64,000 bases of DNA. Origin: Acridotheres tristis. Lineage: Eukaryota; Chordata; Aves; Passeriformes; Sturnidae. Numbering within the stretch: the stretch's first letter is position 1; the number at the start of each line of letters is the position of its first letter. Both the position numbers and the translations under genes were made by a program. Positions 13,951 to 27,600 of this stretch are shown piece by piece. The stretch spans positions 92,850,295 through 92,914,294 of the forward strand of contig CM072886.1 in NCBI GenBank assembly GCA_037013685.1, read 5' to 3'. The notes beneath the pieces were generated by a model, which saw nothing but the letters and a program-made list of their open reading frames with translations, was not told where the DNA came from and searched no databases.

Positions 13951-14590
13951 ATTCATAGGATAATTTAAGTTGGAAAGCACCAAACAGGGTCAAATTTTAT
14001 TAGGCCATTTGATGCTTTGTCCAGTTGAACACTGAACATCTCTAGGGATGGAAATAACACTGCTACTGTGGATTCTGGTTCAATTTTTGAGTAGTCTTGT
14101 GGTTAAAAAAATCTTTACCTGAATCCTGGTTTGAATTTTCCATGTCACAGTTTGTTTTACCTCTCATTCTGTCACCAGGCACTTCTGAGAGGAGGCTGAC
14201 TCCATGCCTCTTCACAGACACTTTCCACTGGGGTGACAGAGCACCAATGATTTCCTTGACTGAAAGTCCATGTGTGGGCACAGTGCTCCAAATGCAGTCT
14301 GAATGGGGAGGAATTCCATTGATTGGATATGTTCTTCCTAAGGCAGTTGGGTGTGACTGTCTGCTGCAAAGCCATGTGTAGACCCATACTCAAACTTTTT
14401 GTCCACCAGCTCCCCGAGGTCCTTTTCTACAATGCTGCTCTTCAGCCTGTTCTGTTGCTTCTAGATGTAGGATTCTGTATTTGTCAAACTTAATGAGGTT
14501 TCTGTAGGGTCATTTTTTTTAGCATATGGGTATTTTCAGGGTCTCTGAAAAAGATCTCTGCCTTACTGTATGTCAACTACTGCCCTTCAT
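13951..14590 (-). mobile_element. Degraded CR1 LINE fragment, 3' end at the left
   Basis: Several blocks in the right order match the avian CR1 pattern read from its 3' end. There is a 'taagttggaaag' block near 13964, then 'tttgtccagttgaacactgaa' at about 14018. The former C-terminal coding part follows ('cattctgtcaccaggcacttctgagaggag' region, 14165-14195), then the 'cagtgctccaaatgcagtctga' block at about 14280. After that come 'gtccaccagctccccgaggtcc' at about 14402 and 'gtaggattctgt...aacttaatgaggttt' at about 14467. Weaker similarity continues to about 14590. The element is therefore on the minus strand and truncated at its 5' side. It is heavily diverged, with small deletions and no intact frame, so it is an old copy. 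CR1 is the dominant LINE of birds and other reptiles. Ends are approximate. Confidence 0.85.
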
Positions 14591-17500
14591 ATATTATAGT
14601 TTATAAAGTTGATCTTGAATGAGGTTATTTTGTGAAGAACTACAGTTAGATTTGGTACCACTCCAAGGAAGTCAAAGTCTCTAGATAGCTCATGATGTAC
14701 TTCATTTTTTCCTTCAAGGCTTTAGTCTGGAAAGAATGACATTGATTCTCAGTAGAGTTGTATGATTGAAGCAGCAATTACATTAGACTAAGTTTCAGGT
14801 GAAAAGACGATATAAATATGCAATAGAAATGTTACTGGTGGTATAAAAGAACAAATGGAAATATTTCAGTATGAAAGCATCAGTGAAAATGGTGAAAGAA
14901 GGGATAAGACATGTCTTGGTGGCATCTAGATCTAGAGATTTACATATGTAATGATATATAAAAAAGATTACAGTAACAACTGTATGTCAGAACTTAAAAG
15001 TTATAGTTTTAAGCCTTTTGTTTATGTCAAAGTTGAGAGGTTTAAAAATCAAGTCCAAAGAGAATTATAAAAATATACCACACTCGCCTATTGATTTTGA
15101 AAATTTTCAGACAATATCAAAAAGTCAGAATCTGTTGTTACATCTAAATGAAGGAGGGGACCCATTTACATTTATTTACTCTGATGTTGATGTCATTGCT
15201 GTTAAAATGACTTCATATATGTATTATAGTCTTAATTACAAATTAATTGGCTACATCATTTGTTGCAAGATATTTGGCTTTGTTGTTTTGTCAGGTTTTG
15301 TACCTTGAAACAATCATTAATTCACATATTCGAAAAAGAGAAACAGAAGCAATTTTACATATTTGGATAGAGACTCTGTGAAATAAGTGTGGATGATGAT
15401 TTTTATGATTTTTCCTCGTTCCAGATCATCCCAAGTACATTTTAAAGTTCAGTTAGAATTGATTGAGGCCCTTGGTCTAGATGATCTTTGCCATAGTTTT
15501 GGCTATGAGGAGGCTGCTCTCCAGCAGCACCTACATCCAGTATGCCATGTGGGTTGCAATACACAAGTACATTTGTGGTTACCTTCATGTAGTTCAGCAC
15601 TAAGTGGGGGAAGGAAGAAGTGTGCTTGACCTTGAACCAAGTGTTGAGGATTTTTTCCCCTTATCCCCTCATCTTTTAGTCCTTTGTTGACTGTGGCTCC
15701 ATTTACCTTCCTGCTGTTATACTTAGCACTCTAATGTCCCAACTGCTCTGCTTTTGATGCCCTTAAGATATGAGACAGGAAAAAAAGGGAATGAATGAAA
15801 TCCACAGAATAAGCATCCTGTCAATGGAAAGGGGCAGAAGGCTGGGACAACCAGAGGCGAAGGCCTGGTAGAAACAATTGGCAGATCTGTAAAACCTGTC
15901 TGATCTCTGCAGAAACAAGCATGGTACTTCTGCACTTCAGAGAGTGTTTATTTTAGCTACCAACACATATTGCCACTCTTGCCTAGTGTTTTGTCTTATT
16001 CCATAAATACTGTGAGAAAGGGGCACTCTGAAGTACTAGAGAAGTACTTCAGACAAGAAAATAGGACAGCAAAATTTGTATCTATGTAGTTTGGAGTACT
16101 CCTGGTAGCTACCAAGCTAAGAAAAATCAATTGTTAAGAAGCACACAAGTGGCCTGTATTTTTTTTTTTCTGCTGTGGTTTATATTGCAAAACCCAAAGC
16201 TTTCACTTGTTTGTCCAAGGGATGCATATTCTAACTTGTTTGGCAGCTCTGTTAATTGCTGTCTAAAATAAGCAATATGACAGAAAAATGTTCTGAAATC
16301 TGCTTTGAACAGCTATCAGCTTAACAAAAACTCCTGCTGTGATTCCAGGACATGCAGATGTAATAATTTGCAGTGAGATTTTTGCACCTGGTTAGGTGTC
16401 ACTGTGTTGACAGAAGAATGGGTGTGAAGGCTGCTCCTGTACATTTCTGTAGCTGTTTATTTTTTGTTTTCATCGTATAAGGGCTAACAGCAAGCAAGGC
16501 ATGGTAAATACTATTTTTAAGTAGCATAGATGAATATCGATGATGGTGATTGTGGCAGAAAGTGTATCTGTGGAAAATTTGCCCCCATAACTTAATTAGG
16601 AAGATTCTTCTCTTTTTCTAACATGCCATACTGAATTCTGCTGTGTTACAAGGAGAAATGCCTTTATATTAAAATGTCTCTGCAGCCCTTGTTTTCTGCT
16701 TTGAAGATCCATTCAAAAATTTATGCATGCTTCAATAACTCTTGATTTTTATTTATGTGTAAAAAGTGTAAACTTGCAAAGCACTGTAAGTCTATGCTTT
16801 TAATTCAAAAACCCCTTGACCAGTTTCCTTTAACCTTTCCAAAAGCATGCTTTGATTGTTGAAAGAATAAATCTGGCGGTTTGAGCCAAAGTTGTAAATG
16901 TGTTCCAACAAAAGGCTCTGTAAAAGAAAGCAGTTGTAAAATACGGTGATGCATCTGCTTCTATACTGTAAAATTATAGTGAAATAACCATGGATCCTTG
17001 CCCACCCTTCTGCTCGCTTTGGTAAGAATCATGGCCAAATAGAGAGTTCTCAGAAACAGGAAGGCTTGCATTAAACAACATGTGACTGGCACAATAGGTA
17101 ATAGGTGATAAAAATTTCTGGTATTTATGCTATTAGAGGGGGAAAATAAGCTTATCCCAAGTAGAAGAAAACCTTGCCTAATAACTGTGCTCTTTGCTTT
17201 TACAAGAAAAATGACCTTACTACATTAAATTCAGGACCTAATGATTCTGATATTTACTTATTAGGAGTTTTCCTCCAAGCTATCTGGTAAACAAAGTTAG
17301 TGAGTTCAAGTTTAGTTCATCTGAATCAAGTATCAAATTAAAGCATCTGACTCTTATGCTTATGTTGTTTAATTTTTTTTTTGGCTGATAGTCCGCATTT
17401 ACACTTTGAAGTGAGATTGGATTTATTTTTCCTTACAGTGAGGCTTCCTAAAACCTACCTGTGACCCTTCCAACCTGGATTGTATGACTCTATGTATAAA

Positions 17501-20500
17501 TTTTAGCAAAGGTTTTGCTGAGAGGAAAAAGTTGATAGTTAACTTTAAAAGGTTAGGAAAAACCAAATTTTTTATAAATAATTGTCTGTCCGGTCTCCTG
17601 TGTCTGGACTTGCCTGCAAGGTTCAAAATCTTTTGTATTCCAGCAAAGCCTGTGTGTTCCTATGTTATGTAGTCCACTAGGGAGGACGAGGTTGTGTTTC
17701 CTTTCTGTTCCACTCAGAAATGCCTTAGTTTCTTTACAGTGCTGGAGACTTTTCCCATCCTTAGTCTCATATTCTGCCTTTTCCCATCTCAAACTCGGTG
17801 TGCCTCATCCTGATCTAAAAATCTTTTGTCCCTTAGCAGCCTCTATAGAGAAGTAGCAATTTATTACTCCATCATGGGGCCTTTCTGTGATTCTGTCTGT
17901 CCCATTGTGAGTGGATAATAGCTTTAAGCTAAGAAAAAAACCAGATTATCTCCATTGTATTGACTCCTCATTACTATTTCTATACTCTAAAGACAGAGGT
18001 CTTAATTAAATTTAACATTTTTTCCATATGAAGGAAACCTTAATTGGCCTTTGTAAGATATTTTAGAATTCATGAGATGCAGCTAATTATGTATCATAAA
18101 TGTATTAAAAGACCTTCAAATGTCATAAGAGATGCAGAGGAAAGATTTGATATTAAGGAAAGTATTGCAATACAGATGATCTCACTCCTAAAAGTATATC
18201 AGATGTATTAGGCTGTTTCTTCCAGTCTTTCTTCCTTTACCTTATGTACATTAAGGTCTCTTTTTCAAGTCACTTCAGAATATTCTATCTCAGCTGGTGA
18301 GTGAGCATGGTTTTCCTTTCAAGGGATGAGGCAGTAGGGAAAAGCATATATTTGCAAAACGTATTTAAATGAGTTGTGCTCCTGACTGGACAAAGGGATC
18401 CGGATGATATCAGGAGACATTTTTGGATTCAGATCAGATTTCTGCACCTGATATTTGCTGTAAACCCCAAGCTTAATTTCAACTATAGATGCACAGTTGA
18501 GTGTCTGTAATAGGGGTGCATGTGTAATAGTGATAAGGTTGTTTGAAATTACATTTAATGCAGTTGAGATATTTAACCTTGCATCACAGGCAAATTTTAA
18601 AAGATCTAGGGTAATGGTGCTTGCAAAATCTTCTGGACAATAATGGACACACTGGGCAAGAACGTAACTAACTATAGGAAAGTAATGTAATTGCATCTCC
18701 TGCCTTGCTCTTGTATTTGCTTAAATGGGTAATTTTTGCCAAGGGCTTTAACTGTTGGCAGTTGAAATCAAGTAGATTGTGGGGAATCCTGCACTACCTC
18801 ATAAATGAATATTTGAAGTAAGTGACAAGTAAGCCTGCAAGGTTAAAAGAAGCAGAGATTGCTACAGGGCCAGCCTCAGATTAAATATTCTCTAGGTTTA
18901 ATATTTTGATTGCTAGTGAATAATCAGCTTATAAGTAACCACATCGTGGTGCTCTGTTAGGAGTCCTTTTAGTTGGCATTAGTTTTCATATCATAATGTA
19001 ATTGATAGCTTCTCTGTCAGAAATCCCTAGACAGCCAAATAAACAATATGTCCTTCTGTCTGCTCAGGAGTAGTGTAATGTTCAGAAATATTGATCCCTC
19101 ATGCCAGATAAAGCCAAAATGAGGATAATAGCAAATGAACCTAAAGCTGCTTCAACATGTTCCATCTATTACCCAAAGAATTATAAAGTTAGTACCATAT
19201 TGACCTTCTTGTGACATGCTAGAAATTACTGCTGCCAGTGCTGTTTAGTATTTTTAAATGACTGCTCTTCATGGGGAAAAAAAAAAGAAAAATATTTAGC
19301 TTTTCTGTGACTGGTTTACTTTTTATTGTTATCCTTCCCACTGCTGATTTAAATGTGAATACTCAGCAACAAGACATAAAAGTCATCTTAACAGAAGATG
19401 GCAAAAGCATCTTGTTAGCCAAAATTTTCTCATTATGGATATTTTGGCAGCTTTTGTTTTCTCACCTGCCCTCTCGCCCCCTTTTCCTCCTTTGTTTAAT
19501 TCCCTATTAAGTGAATGCTTGACCTACAGCAGTGTTCTAGACTTAGTGCAGGAGACTGTCAGAAATAATGCAATCAGTCCTCTGAGTTCACTGCTCACTC
19601 TTAAAATCTCTCCCACTGAACTTCAATTTTTCTCTGAAATTCTATTCAGTTATGGAGAGCTTATTTCATGCTAATTACGAATTTTAAAAATTCCATCTGG
19701 AGCGAATAATATAGAATGACTGATTAAAAGTGAAAAGATTAAAAGACTCTCCATGAAATAAGTGCATTTAAAAATGAAAATATATCATCATCTGGGTTTT
19801 GACTGTGCCAAAAGAACATCTAATAAAACTAGTAAAATGTAATTTGGTACATTTTTTTAAACATCAAGTAGCTTTGAGATAGTAAGTAGATGAATAAGCT
19901 GTTAATGGGTATTATTCTCAGCTCATTGCATGGATTGTATTAGTGTTATCTTGTGTCTTGCATTGATACTGAATGCTGCAAAGAATCTTTAATTATGCCT
20001 TAGCTGCTCAAGAAAGGAATGGCCATGGAGGATCAGTGCTTACACTGCTCATGTTTGGTTCCTGCCAACTAGCACTCTTCCAGCTGCTGCCTGGGCACAG
20101 TTCTTGGGAGCTGTTTTCAGCATGAAGCTGGGCTGTGGCTATTTTGGGATGTTTTGAGCAGAGGACAGTAGGTATATACTAAACTGTGCTGTGCTGCTTG
20201 GTTCCTAAGGGGAGTCCCATGTCTCTTATATTTAGTAGTGTAGCAGTAACCTTTGTGTTACAAGGCTTTCTTCACAGGCCTTTGAAAAACTTAGTGGAAT
20301 TCATTGGTAAAGTAAAAATATTTGTGTACATCCTTTTCATTTGAACACTTAGGTTGCATGAAGAAAGCTAGTGTAATGCCACTAAATATTCAGACTTTAA
20401 AAACTTCTTTACTTTGAACCATATGTTTTTATGTTTTTAAATTTGGCTTGAATTTAAGCTGGTTTTATCAAAAATTCCAAAGTTCATTCAATAAGACTTT

Positions 20501-23500
20501 TGATTCTTGGCTGTCATTAATCCTTTTCTCCTCATGTCCCTATCTCTATTAAAATCTGCCTCCAGTGCCAGTATATATTAGCTTACATGTGCAGGCCCCT
20601 ACAAACTGGAATCTGAGAAGACCAAAACCAGTGAGATGGACAACATAAATCAAAGTAGGGGGCTCAGATGGCAAAGCTGTTTATGAAAGTTTTTCCTTTT
20701 TAACTTAGTACTTGCATTGAGATGTAAATTGTTACTACTTTTAGAGGTGTCTGATTTCTCCCATAAACTTTGTGTTGGCCAAGGCCATGGACTATTACTA
20801 AAATAAGTTCAGAAAACTGCTTCTGAAGTTTTGCAGTTAAGGACAGTTTTTCTTGTCAATACAATCCCTAGAAATACATGGAGCCAAGCTTGCACAGAGC
20901 ATTACCTTCAAACTTGAAATAGCTGATTGATAAAGTCTGAGAATAAACCTTGTCTTCTCTGCAGTTCACTTGACTTGGAAATAAAGATCATTCTGCTGCA
21001 AATACTGAACTAGCATCTAGGAAAAGCAACGTGTTAAAATCTTCCTACTTCTTTGGGTCTGTGTTCGGGTTTTTAATTTTTAATTTATTTATTTATAATC
21101 TTGCTTATCACCTTAGTCCTTGCAATTTCTGGCCTATTTTCAAGCCTAGCTTTTCAGCTAGATGTGTTTGCATGGGAATTTTACTAGAACTAGTTCTGAA
21201 TTATATAGATATACTGTCTGCAATCTAGTTTCAAGCAGATCTGAAACAATAGCATGGATATGGCCATTATTGATGTCAGAATTGTAGCTGAGATGTTTAA
21301 GCATATGCACAAGTGCGTAGTTACCTCTGAAATTTAATTTTGTTTTTCTTTTAAACAACAATGAAACTCTGTGTTTAAGTTGCATGTGTTATTTTTGTTT
21401 TTGTAGTGGTATCTCCAAAGAATCCAACTGTATGATATGAAAAGTAGCAAACCAGAGAATGATTGTGTGATTGTAGCCAATTTTGATCTCCAGTTTGAGA
21501 AAAGCCAATCTATATTTTCTTTGTAGATAAATTTTTGAATAAGAGTTCTTACAATACCTTCTTGATAAAATTCTCATTGATGTATGTATTATTCTGGTTG
21601 GATTTTTTTTTTGGAAGGAGCAAATGCATCAAACTGAGCTTTGCATATTAAGCCTTTGAACAGTCTGTTGTGCAGTTTGTATCTTACTGTAAAAATCTGA
21701 ATCAAATAACATACTTGTGTAGACTGAAGAGGTATCAAAACACAACTACTACATTATTGCTTGAAATTAAACATAAGCCTCTCTACTACAGTGATGTAGG
21801 TTTTAATTCTGCATAAGTACTATGTGCATGCTTTGTTTTATTGAAATCTACCAATAAGGCTTTCTATTGCACATTTTTTTTTGTGACTATGCTGTTGGGT
21901 AAAGTGTTGTCTGAAGTTAAAGTCCATTTCTTTAAACAGGAACTTTATTTGTGTCATTGGGTTGGAATTAATGGGTTGTTCTAGCTAGAGATTTTTCTGA
22001 AGAATACCCTTCTAAAAATCAGTAATGTTTACTTCAGTTGAACCAACAAGATAGTTCTAGACTACTTTCTATTAAGTTGAACTTCTTTATAAGAACTTTC
22101 CTGTGCTAATCTCAGCAATTCCATGTTGATTTTCCAGTTATAACTTAACAAAGAAACATGCAATACCAGTAGCAAGTCTTCTGCAGCATTGATGGACAAA
22201 CATGTCTTGATGTTACTAAGGAATCCCCATGGAAATTTGAGATTGTAACAAAACAGAAGAGAACAATACAAAATGGATTACATTTACTGGCATTATTTAG
22301 AGTACCCTTAAGGCCATTAACAGCATTTGAGAGAGACAAATCTCAAAGGTAACAGTCTCTGAAGGGTAGCAGTCAGACTAATTTTTTTCTGTATTGAAAT
22401 TTCATAATAATATCACATTATTCACATGCAATGCAAGTTTGTAGAGAAAAGCCATGGTGCTCTGAGAAATCTTCAGGAATGTAGAAAATGTTTGATGAAA
22501 CTGGGTTTTTTTCTTGTATTGATATTACTCAATGGGAGCTGTGTATTTATTGTAGTGTAGGAGTTGAAGCCATATTTTTAGATAATATCCTCTCTTCTGA
22601 AACCAAAACACGCTTTCAAGTGATGCCATGAGAAAAGAACTGTGAAACTTGAAGGTTGCTTTTTTCTCCTCTGATTTTATGAACTTTATTTTAGAGGAAG
22701 AACGTGTTTAGTATGCTCTGAAGTGAGAGGAAGCCAAATTTGAAAACTTAATATAAAGAGATACCACCCCTCCTGCTCCATGACCCTTTAAACTGGGTTT
22801 TTCTTCAGTGACATCTGTATATTTTTAATAATTCTGAGAACCAGATCATAACATTTTGAGTTCTAAACTGAAAGATGCTTTTGTCCCAATTGTCAGATTA
22901 CTAGATAAAAACCCAAGCAAGTCACTTTTCATAGCATTTAGACCATTTGATCTTCACAGTTATCTAAATATAGGCACAGGCAATCTTTCAGCAATCACAT
23001 CTGAGACACCCAGAAGTGATGAGATGGTAAAGGATAAGACAGTAAGAAGTTCAGGCTTCCTTTTCATTTAAGAAAATCATCTGTAACACCTCGAAACATT
23101 TTGGAATCTATTGAAAAACTGGTGAAAATTAGGTGCCAGTCCTTGCATCCTACTTAATTCCCTGTGTGAGAATACATTGCTGTTTTGCAAGGTTATTCTT
23201 TTGTAGAAAGCACAGAAATAAGGTTTACATATGTTGTTAAATACTTGATCGTCTTTCCACAGAGCATCATCCATGGTATTATAGTCTTGGCATTATATTT
23301 TAATTTCTGTTGATGGTACTAGAGGGATGGCATTTTTCAGGATGAAAAGTCCCAAGAAAGTGGTATTTCTTTAACCATTGTCCCAGCAGGGTGTTTGCAG
23401 TGTATCTTAATTTTAATGATATTCAAATAGCTTAATTTCTCTTGACATGAATGTCTACATTTCTTTTGTTAATTGCAGAGATGTTGATTTTTATTGGTCT

Positions 23501-24654
23501 GGGTATATATGAACCTTTGTTGTAGGTGGAGTCAGTAGGTACATTCTCCCATCACCCACAAAATCCTATTTCAGAAACTCTTATTTTAGTCTGTGAAAGA
23601 AGGCAACAGTGTGTGTATGAAGGGAAAGAATCTTGCTTCAAAACCAGGAGGCATTTGTCAGTCCTTGAACTTTGGGCTTTGACATTGTCAATGTCACTAA
23701 ACCTAGGAGAAATGTTGTTATTAAATACTGACCTCACTCGTAGTGAAGCCTATACTCAAACTCATTTTTCACTATCAGCAGTTGATGTACTAGTGCAAGA
23801 GAACCTGCAGAGAAACATTCCCATCAGCCAGGCACAAGATAAAGGAGGAAGTGAGATAGAGGGACTGTAGATAAGAATATTCCTCTGATGTCTCCTCACA
23901 TCCTCAGAAGTAACCTGCAGAATTGGGGTCTTGAAGCTCTAGAGTTGTGATGATAAAGTAGGGAAAAAGAACCTGAGAAGCAGTGGAAACAAGTAAGAAC
24001 AGGGACAACACATGAGGACACGAGTAGCATGGAGACTCTAGGAGAGCAATGTTGGAAGCAGGAGAGCTTCAGAAAGTGGCTGGGGTCCCTGAACCCAACC
24101 TCGCTGCTCAGCTGATGGTGCAGTCACTGGCCATAGGCACCACTTCAGGCACAGGAAAGAGTAGGGGAGAAATAGGCTGCCTGGGAAAGGTAGTAAACAT
24201 CCCCCTAGCTCTGATATCAAAGGATTTTTAACCTCTGGATGAGAGGAGGAAGAGAAAACTTGGTTTTGCTGCTAGGAGGTTTGATAGATCAGGCTACCTC
24301 TTATCAGCAATAGCAGCTTCATGACTTGTTTACTGAAAAAAGAGCTTTTCCAAAGAAACTGGATCCCACTTGAGCATTTCTCTGCAGGTCCCTAGCAGTT
24401 CTGAAAATTCATGGATTATGAAAACTGCTAAGGTCTGAACACACAATACAAAACCTAAATTTAACATATTTTAAAAGGCTGTCATGATTTATTTTCTTCT
24501 CTGTTTTCTTACAGTGGAGTGACAATGCATTAAATCTTATTTTAATGTTCTGGAATGCAAAAAACTACTTGTCAGCATTATTTGTTTCTTTTTACTGTGT
24601 GCACCATATGTTTTAGAAACACATTGTTCAGAAATATGGGGGATTTGCAAATAT
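14591..24654. other. No gene recognised; AT-rich intergenic or intronic DNA
   Basis: No supported exon, RNA gene or clear transposon. The longest open frame, 125 codons on the minus strand at 18319-18696, has no recognisable motif and lies in sequence of average composition. A 114-codon frame at 23526-23870 starts at GTG, not ATG. The stretch 23880-24300 is GC-richer and could be an old insertion, but I cannot assign it to a family. Confidence 0.5.
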
Positions 24655-24672
24655 TAAAAGCTTAAGCTTTTA
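24655..24672. repeat. 18-bp perfect palindrome
   Basis: TAAAAGCTTAAGCTTTTA reads the same on both strands. About 0.2 perfect 18-bp palindromes would be expected by chance in 64 kb of even-composition DNA, and somewhat more in AT-rich DNA. No neighbouring feature explains it. Confidence 0.8.
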
Positions 24673-27600
24673 TTTATTTATTCTATTTTAAGAAAAGAGT
24701 TGTTAGCACCTGATAGCGATGTCTGAGTGTTGCAGGGCAGGAAAGGGAAAGTACCTATGATAGAAAATTAGTAGAAGAGGCAAGTGTCTGCTTATCTGTT
24801 TGCCAGTTCAAAGGTTGTAAAAGAGGAAGTAGAGCAACACTGTGACTTGGCTAAGTTTGTGTGGTGTGACCTCTAACTGTGCAAATGGGTCTGAATATAA
24901 AATTCGGAGGTTTTAATTAAACAGCTCCATTAACATAAATTTATACGCAAAGACACAAAAAATTAATAGAAAGTTGTGTGTCTAGTTGGCAAAAGAGAGA
25001 TGAATTCATTTCTGTATGGTCATATCTTATGACCAACTGATATTTCTCTTCTACCAAATGCTTATCTTCTACAGTTTTTATACAGGTTTATTTATTCAAC
25101 CTATTTGCATATAAATGTATTTTTGTAGGATTCCTGCTCTTCTGAAACTAATATCTAAAACTTTAAAAAGTTTTGTTCCGCTTTTATGGAAAAGTGAAAA
25201 AAAAATAATTATATGGGTGAAATTGTGTGTAAGAGTTAACTCTGACCATGCAATGTGTTCAGTCCCTTTTCTAATCACCAAAAGCAGTTTCTTGCAACTT
25301 CTGTGGCAGGAGCAATTTTAAAACTGGCTGTGCTCTTCCAGCATGCAGTGGTGGTACCTGCTTAAGGGAATGGGGGTCTAACAAACAGTTTTTCATGTGA
25401 AACTAAAAACAGAAACAAAATTCATTTCTTTGTTTTTAGAGGGTATAAAGTATCAGAAAAATCAACAGGTAACAGTGAAAATGTTTAAGATGACCTGCAG
25501 TTAGCTGCAAGGATTCAGTTCTTGGTATTGGCAAAAGTGTAAAGCATTTGGTATAAATATTAACTTATGTATACTTACTCCCTTACATGTGTTTCTTGTG
25601 TAAATGTGGGGTTGGGTTTAGCTTCTTTTTGCTATTGGAATACATGAACAAATGAAAAGCAGGAATGAGTAATAATTGGGACAATGTATGGGGCCATGAC
25701 CAGTACAGGATATCTAGTAGAGCAAATTCAGTTGGGAGTAGGAGAGATTCAGTTTCTATCATGAAGTAATTTAAGATATTCTAAAAGCAAGTAAGAATTG
25801 TAAGATGGGGGTCCATATCTTAGTTCTGTTCTGCTTGAAAGGTGGCCAAACAGATTCACAAGGAAGTATTAAGAAAAAGATATTTTGGCATGTTTTTTAA
25901 AAATTTCCATCGCTCCAATTTGAGAGCTGTGGAAATATGACCATCATATTGCACAATCTAATGATTTACAAATGCAAGAATGCAAGAATATACTCTTCAT
26001 CTTTGGAACTGTTCTGCAAAAAAATGTCTTCTGTTGTGTGCTTGGTAATGACAAGAACAGCCTCCTGTTAGTAAGTCAGGCTCTTGTCAGAACAACTTTT
26101 TACTGAAGCGAAATGAAAGCCTTAAAGTAGAAATTCAAGCCCTCTATATACAGTAAAGGATTTGCTGATGATCCTGGTGAATCGTGCCAGCCTGCATGCC
26201 TTTATCTGTATTCTGAAGTGGGGAACCTGGTGTGCCACTAGTTCTTGTGGATACATTCAGAAGGTTTCACTCTTATGCTTTGCAACTTGGCCAAATGCTC
26301 TGCTGATTTACTTAATAAAAGGAGAGAAACAGATTTGCCAAAGGCACTGTGCTTGGTTACAGAGTAAGCAATAAAAATAGCTTCACCTAAATTCAGAATT
26401 TTGTTATTCAGTTATAGACAACAGCATGCATGATAAAGATATGACTTACATGCCTGATTTTGAAGGAGTGCTTTATACCAAAGGAGCAATTTGTTACAAT
26501 ATAAAATTTGCTACCTTACTGCTGCTGAGGCCAACATTAGCACATGGAAACCTTTACAGAACTGCAAATTTTTCAAGTTTTCATTGTCTGTTTTTATCTA
26601 TATTATGCAATTGAATTCTGACATGCAGGTGTGGTGAATTGTTTCTGTAGAAAACTTGGATAATACCTACTAGGGAGAGAACAAGGACTCTTTGTATGTG
26701 TTTGCTCCAAGTGGCCATGATAAGGACACCTCCAAAGATTTGTTTAATTGTGCTCCTACTCCTTGGCAGAAGAAATGCAGAAGAGTGAGTGTAACAGATC
26801 CTGGAATCATGGCTGCTGTGTTGCTGTCTTGGAGCCCTTCAACTTCTCACAGATGTTATCTTGGATTTGCTGTACCTAGGCTGTTTTTTCAGCTGTCATG
26901 CTTGTCAGTAATGACATAGGGCAAAGATATATGTGAGGGAAAACATGGGCAAATGACACTGCCATAGAGCTGCTGAACAAATTGTTTTGTCATTCACTTG
27001 GGTGTGTATGAACATATACATGCACTGTCTTCCAATTTACTTTAAGGTATGATGCCCTTATTGCAGAGCTTAAGTCGTTCTGCATGCATCAGACCATTAT
27101 GCTTGTAGTCCCCCTGCACACTATTATCATTCTGACTTTGCAGATGGATGTAATCTGAATTTCCAGAATGTGTGTTGTCCTAGGGTATGTATGAAGTCTA
27201 TAGCTGAAAGGGGAGATTAAAAATTAGCTGCCTGCATCCTACTTTTGTACTTCAGCCATTTAGTATGAATAGCTGGATTTTCCCCAATAATTGTACTGTA
27301 TGTATGATGCACTGTTTGCCATTTCAGAATTTTGCAGACAGGAAGAATAGTATGAATGAAGTGAAAAAATGAAAATGAAATACTCATTTTCAATAGAAAA
27401 AATAGTGACAAAAAATAAGAGTGTACAGATAACTCACTCTGCCAACTGCTTTACATGTAGCCAGACCCAACACTCATGCTGGAGCAGGGGATAGGCTCAT
27501 CCCTCTGGAGGAAGCAGTAGCAGAAACAAAAGGTGATAAACTAACTGTAACCTCCATTCCTTGTCTCTCTGAGCTGCTGAGAGGAAGGAGGTAGAGAATC

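Noticed and set aside
15470..15500. 'cttggtctagatgatctttg', similar to the CR1 TAGATGATCT word
   Set aside because: An isolated word without the other CR1 blocks on either side.
23526..23870. 114-codon + strand open frame
   Set aside because: It begins at GTG, lacks a recognisable motif, and has no splice or promoter context.
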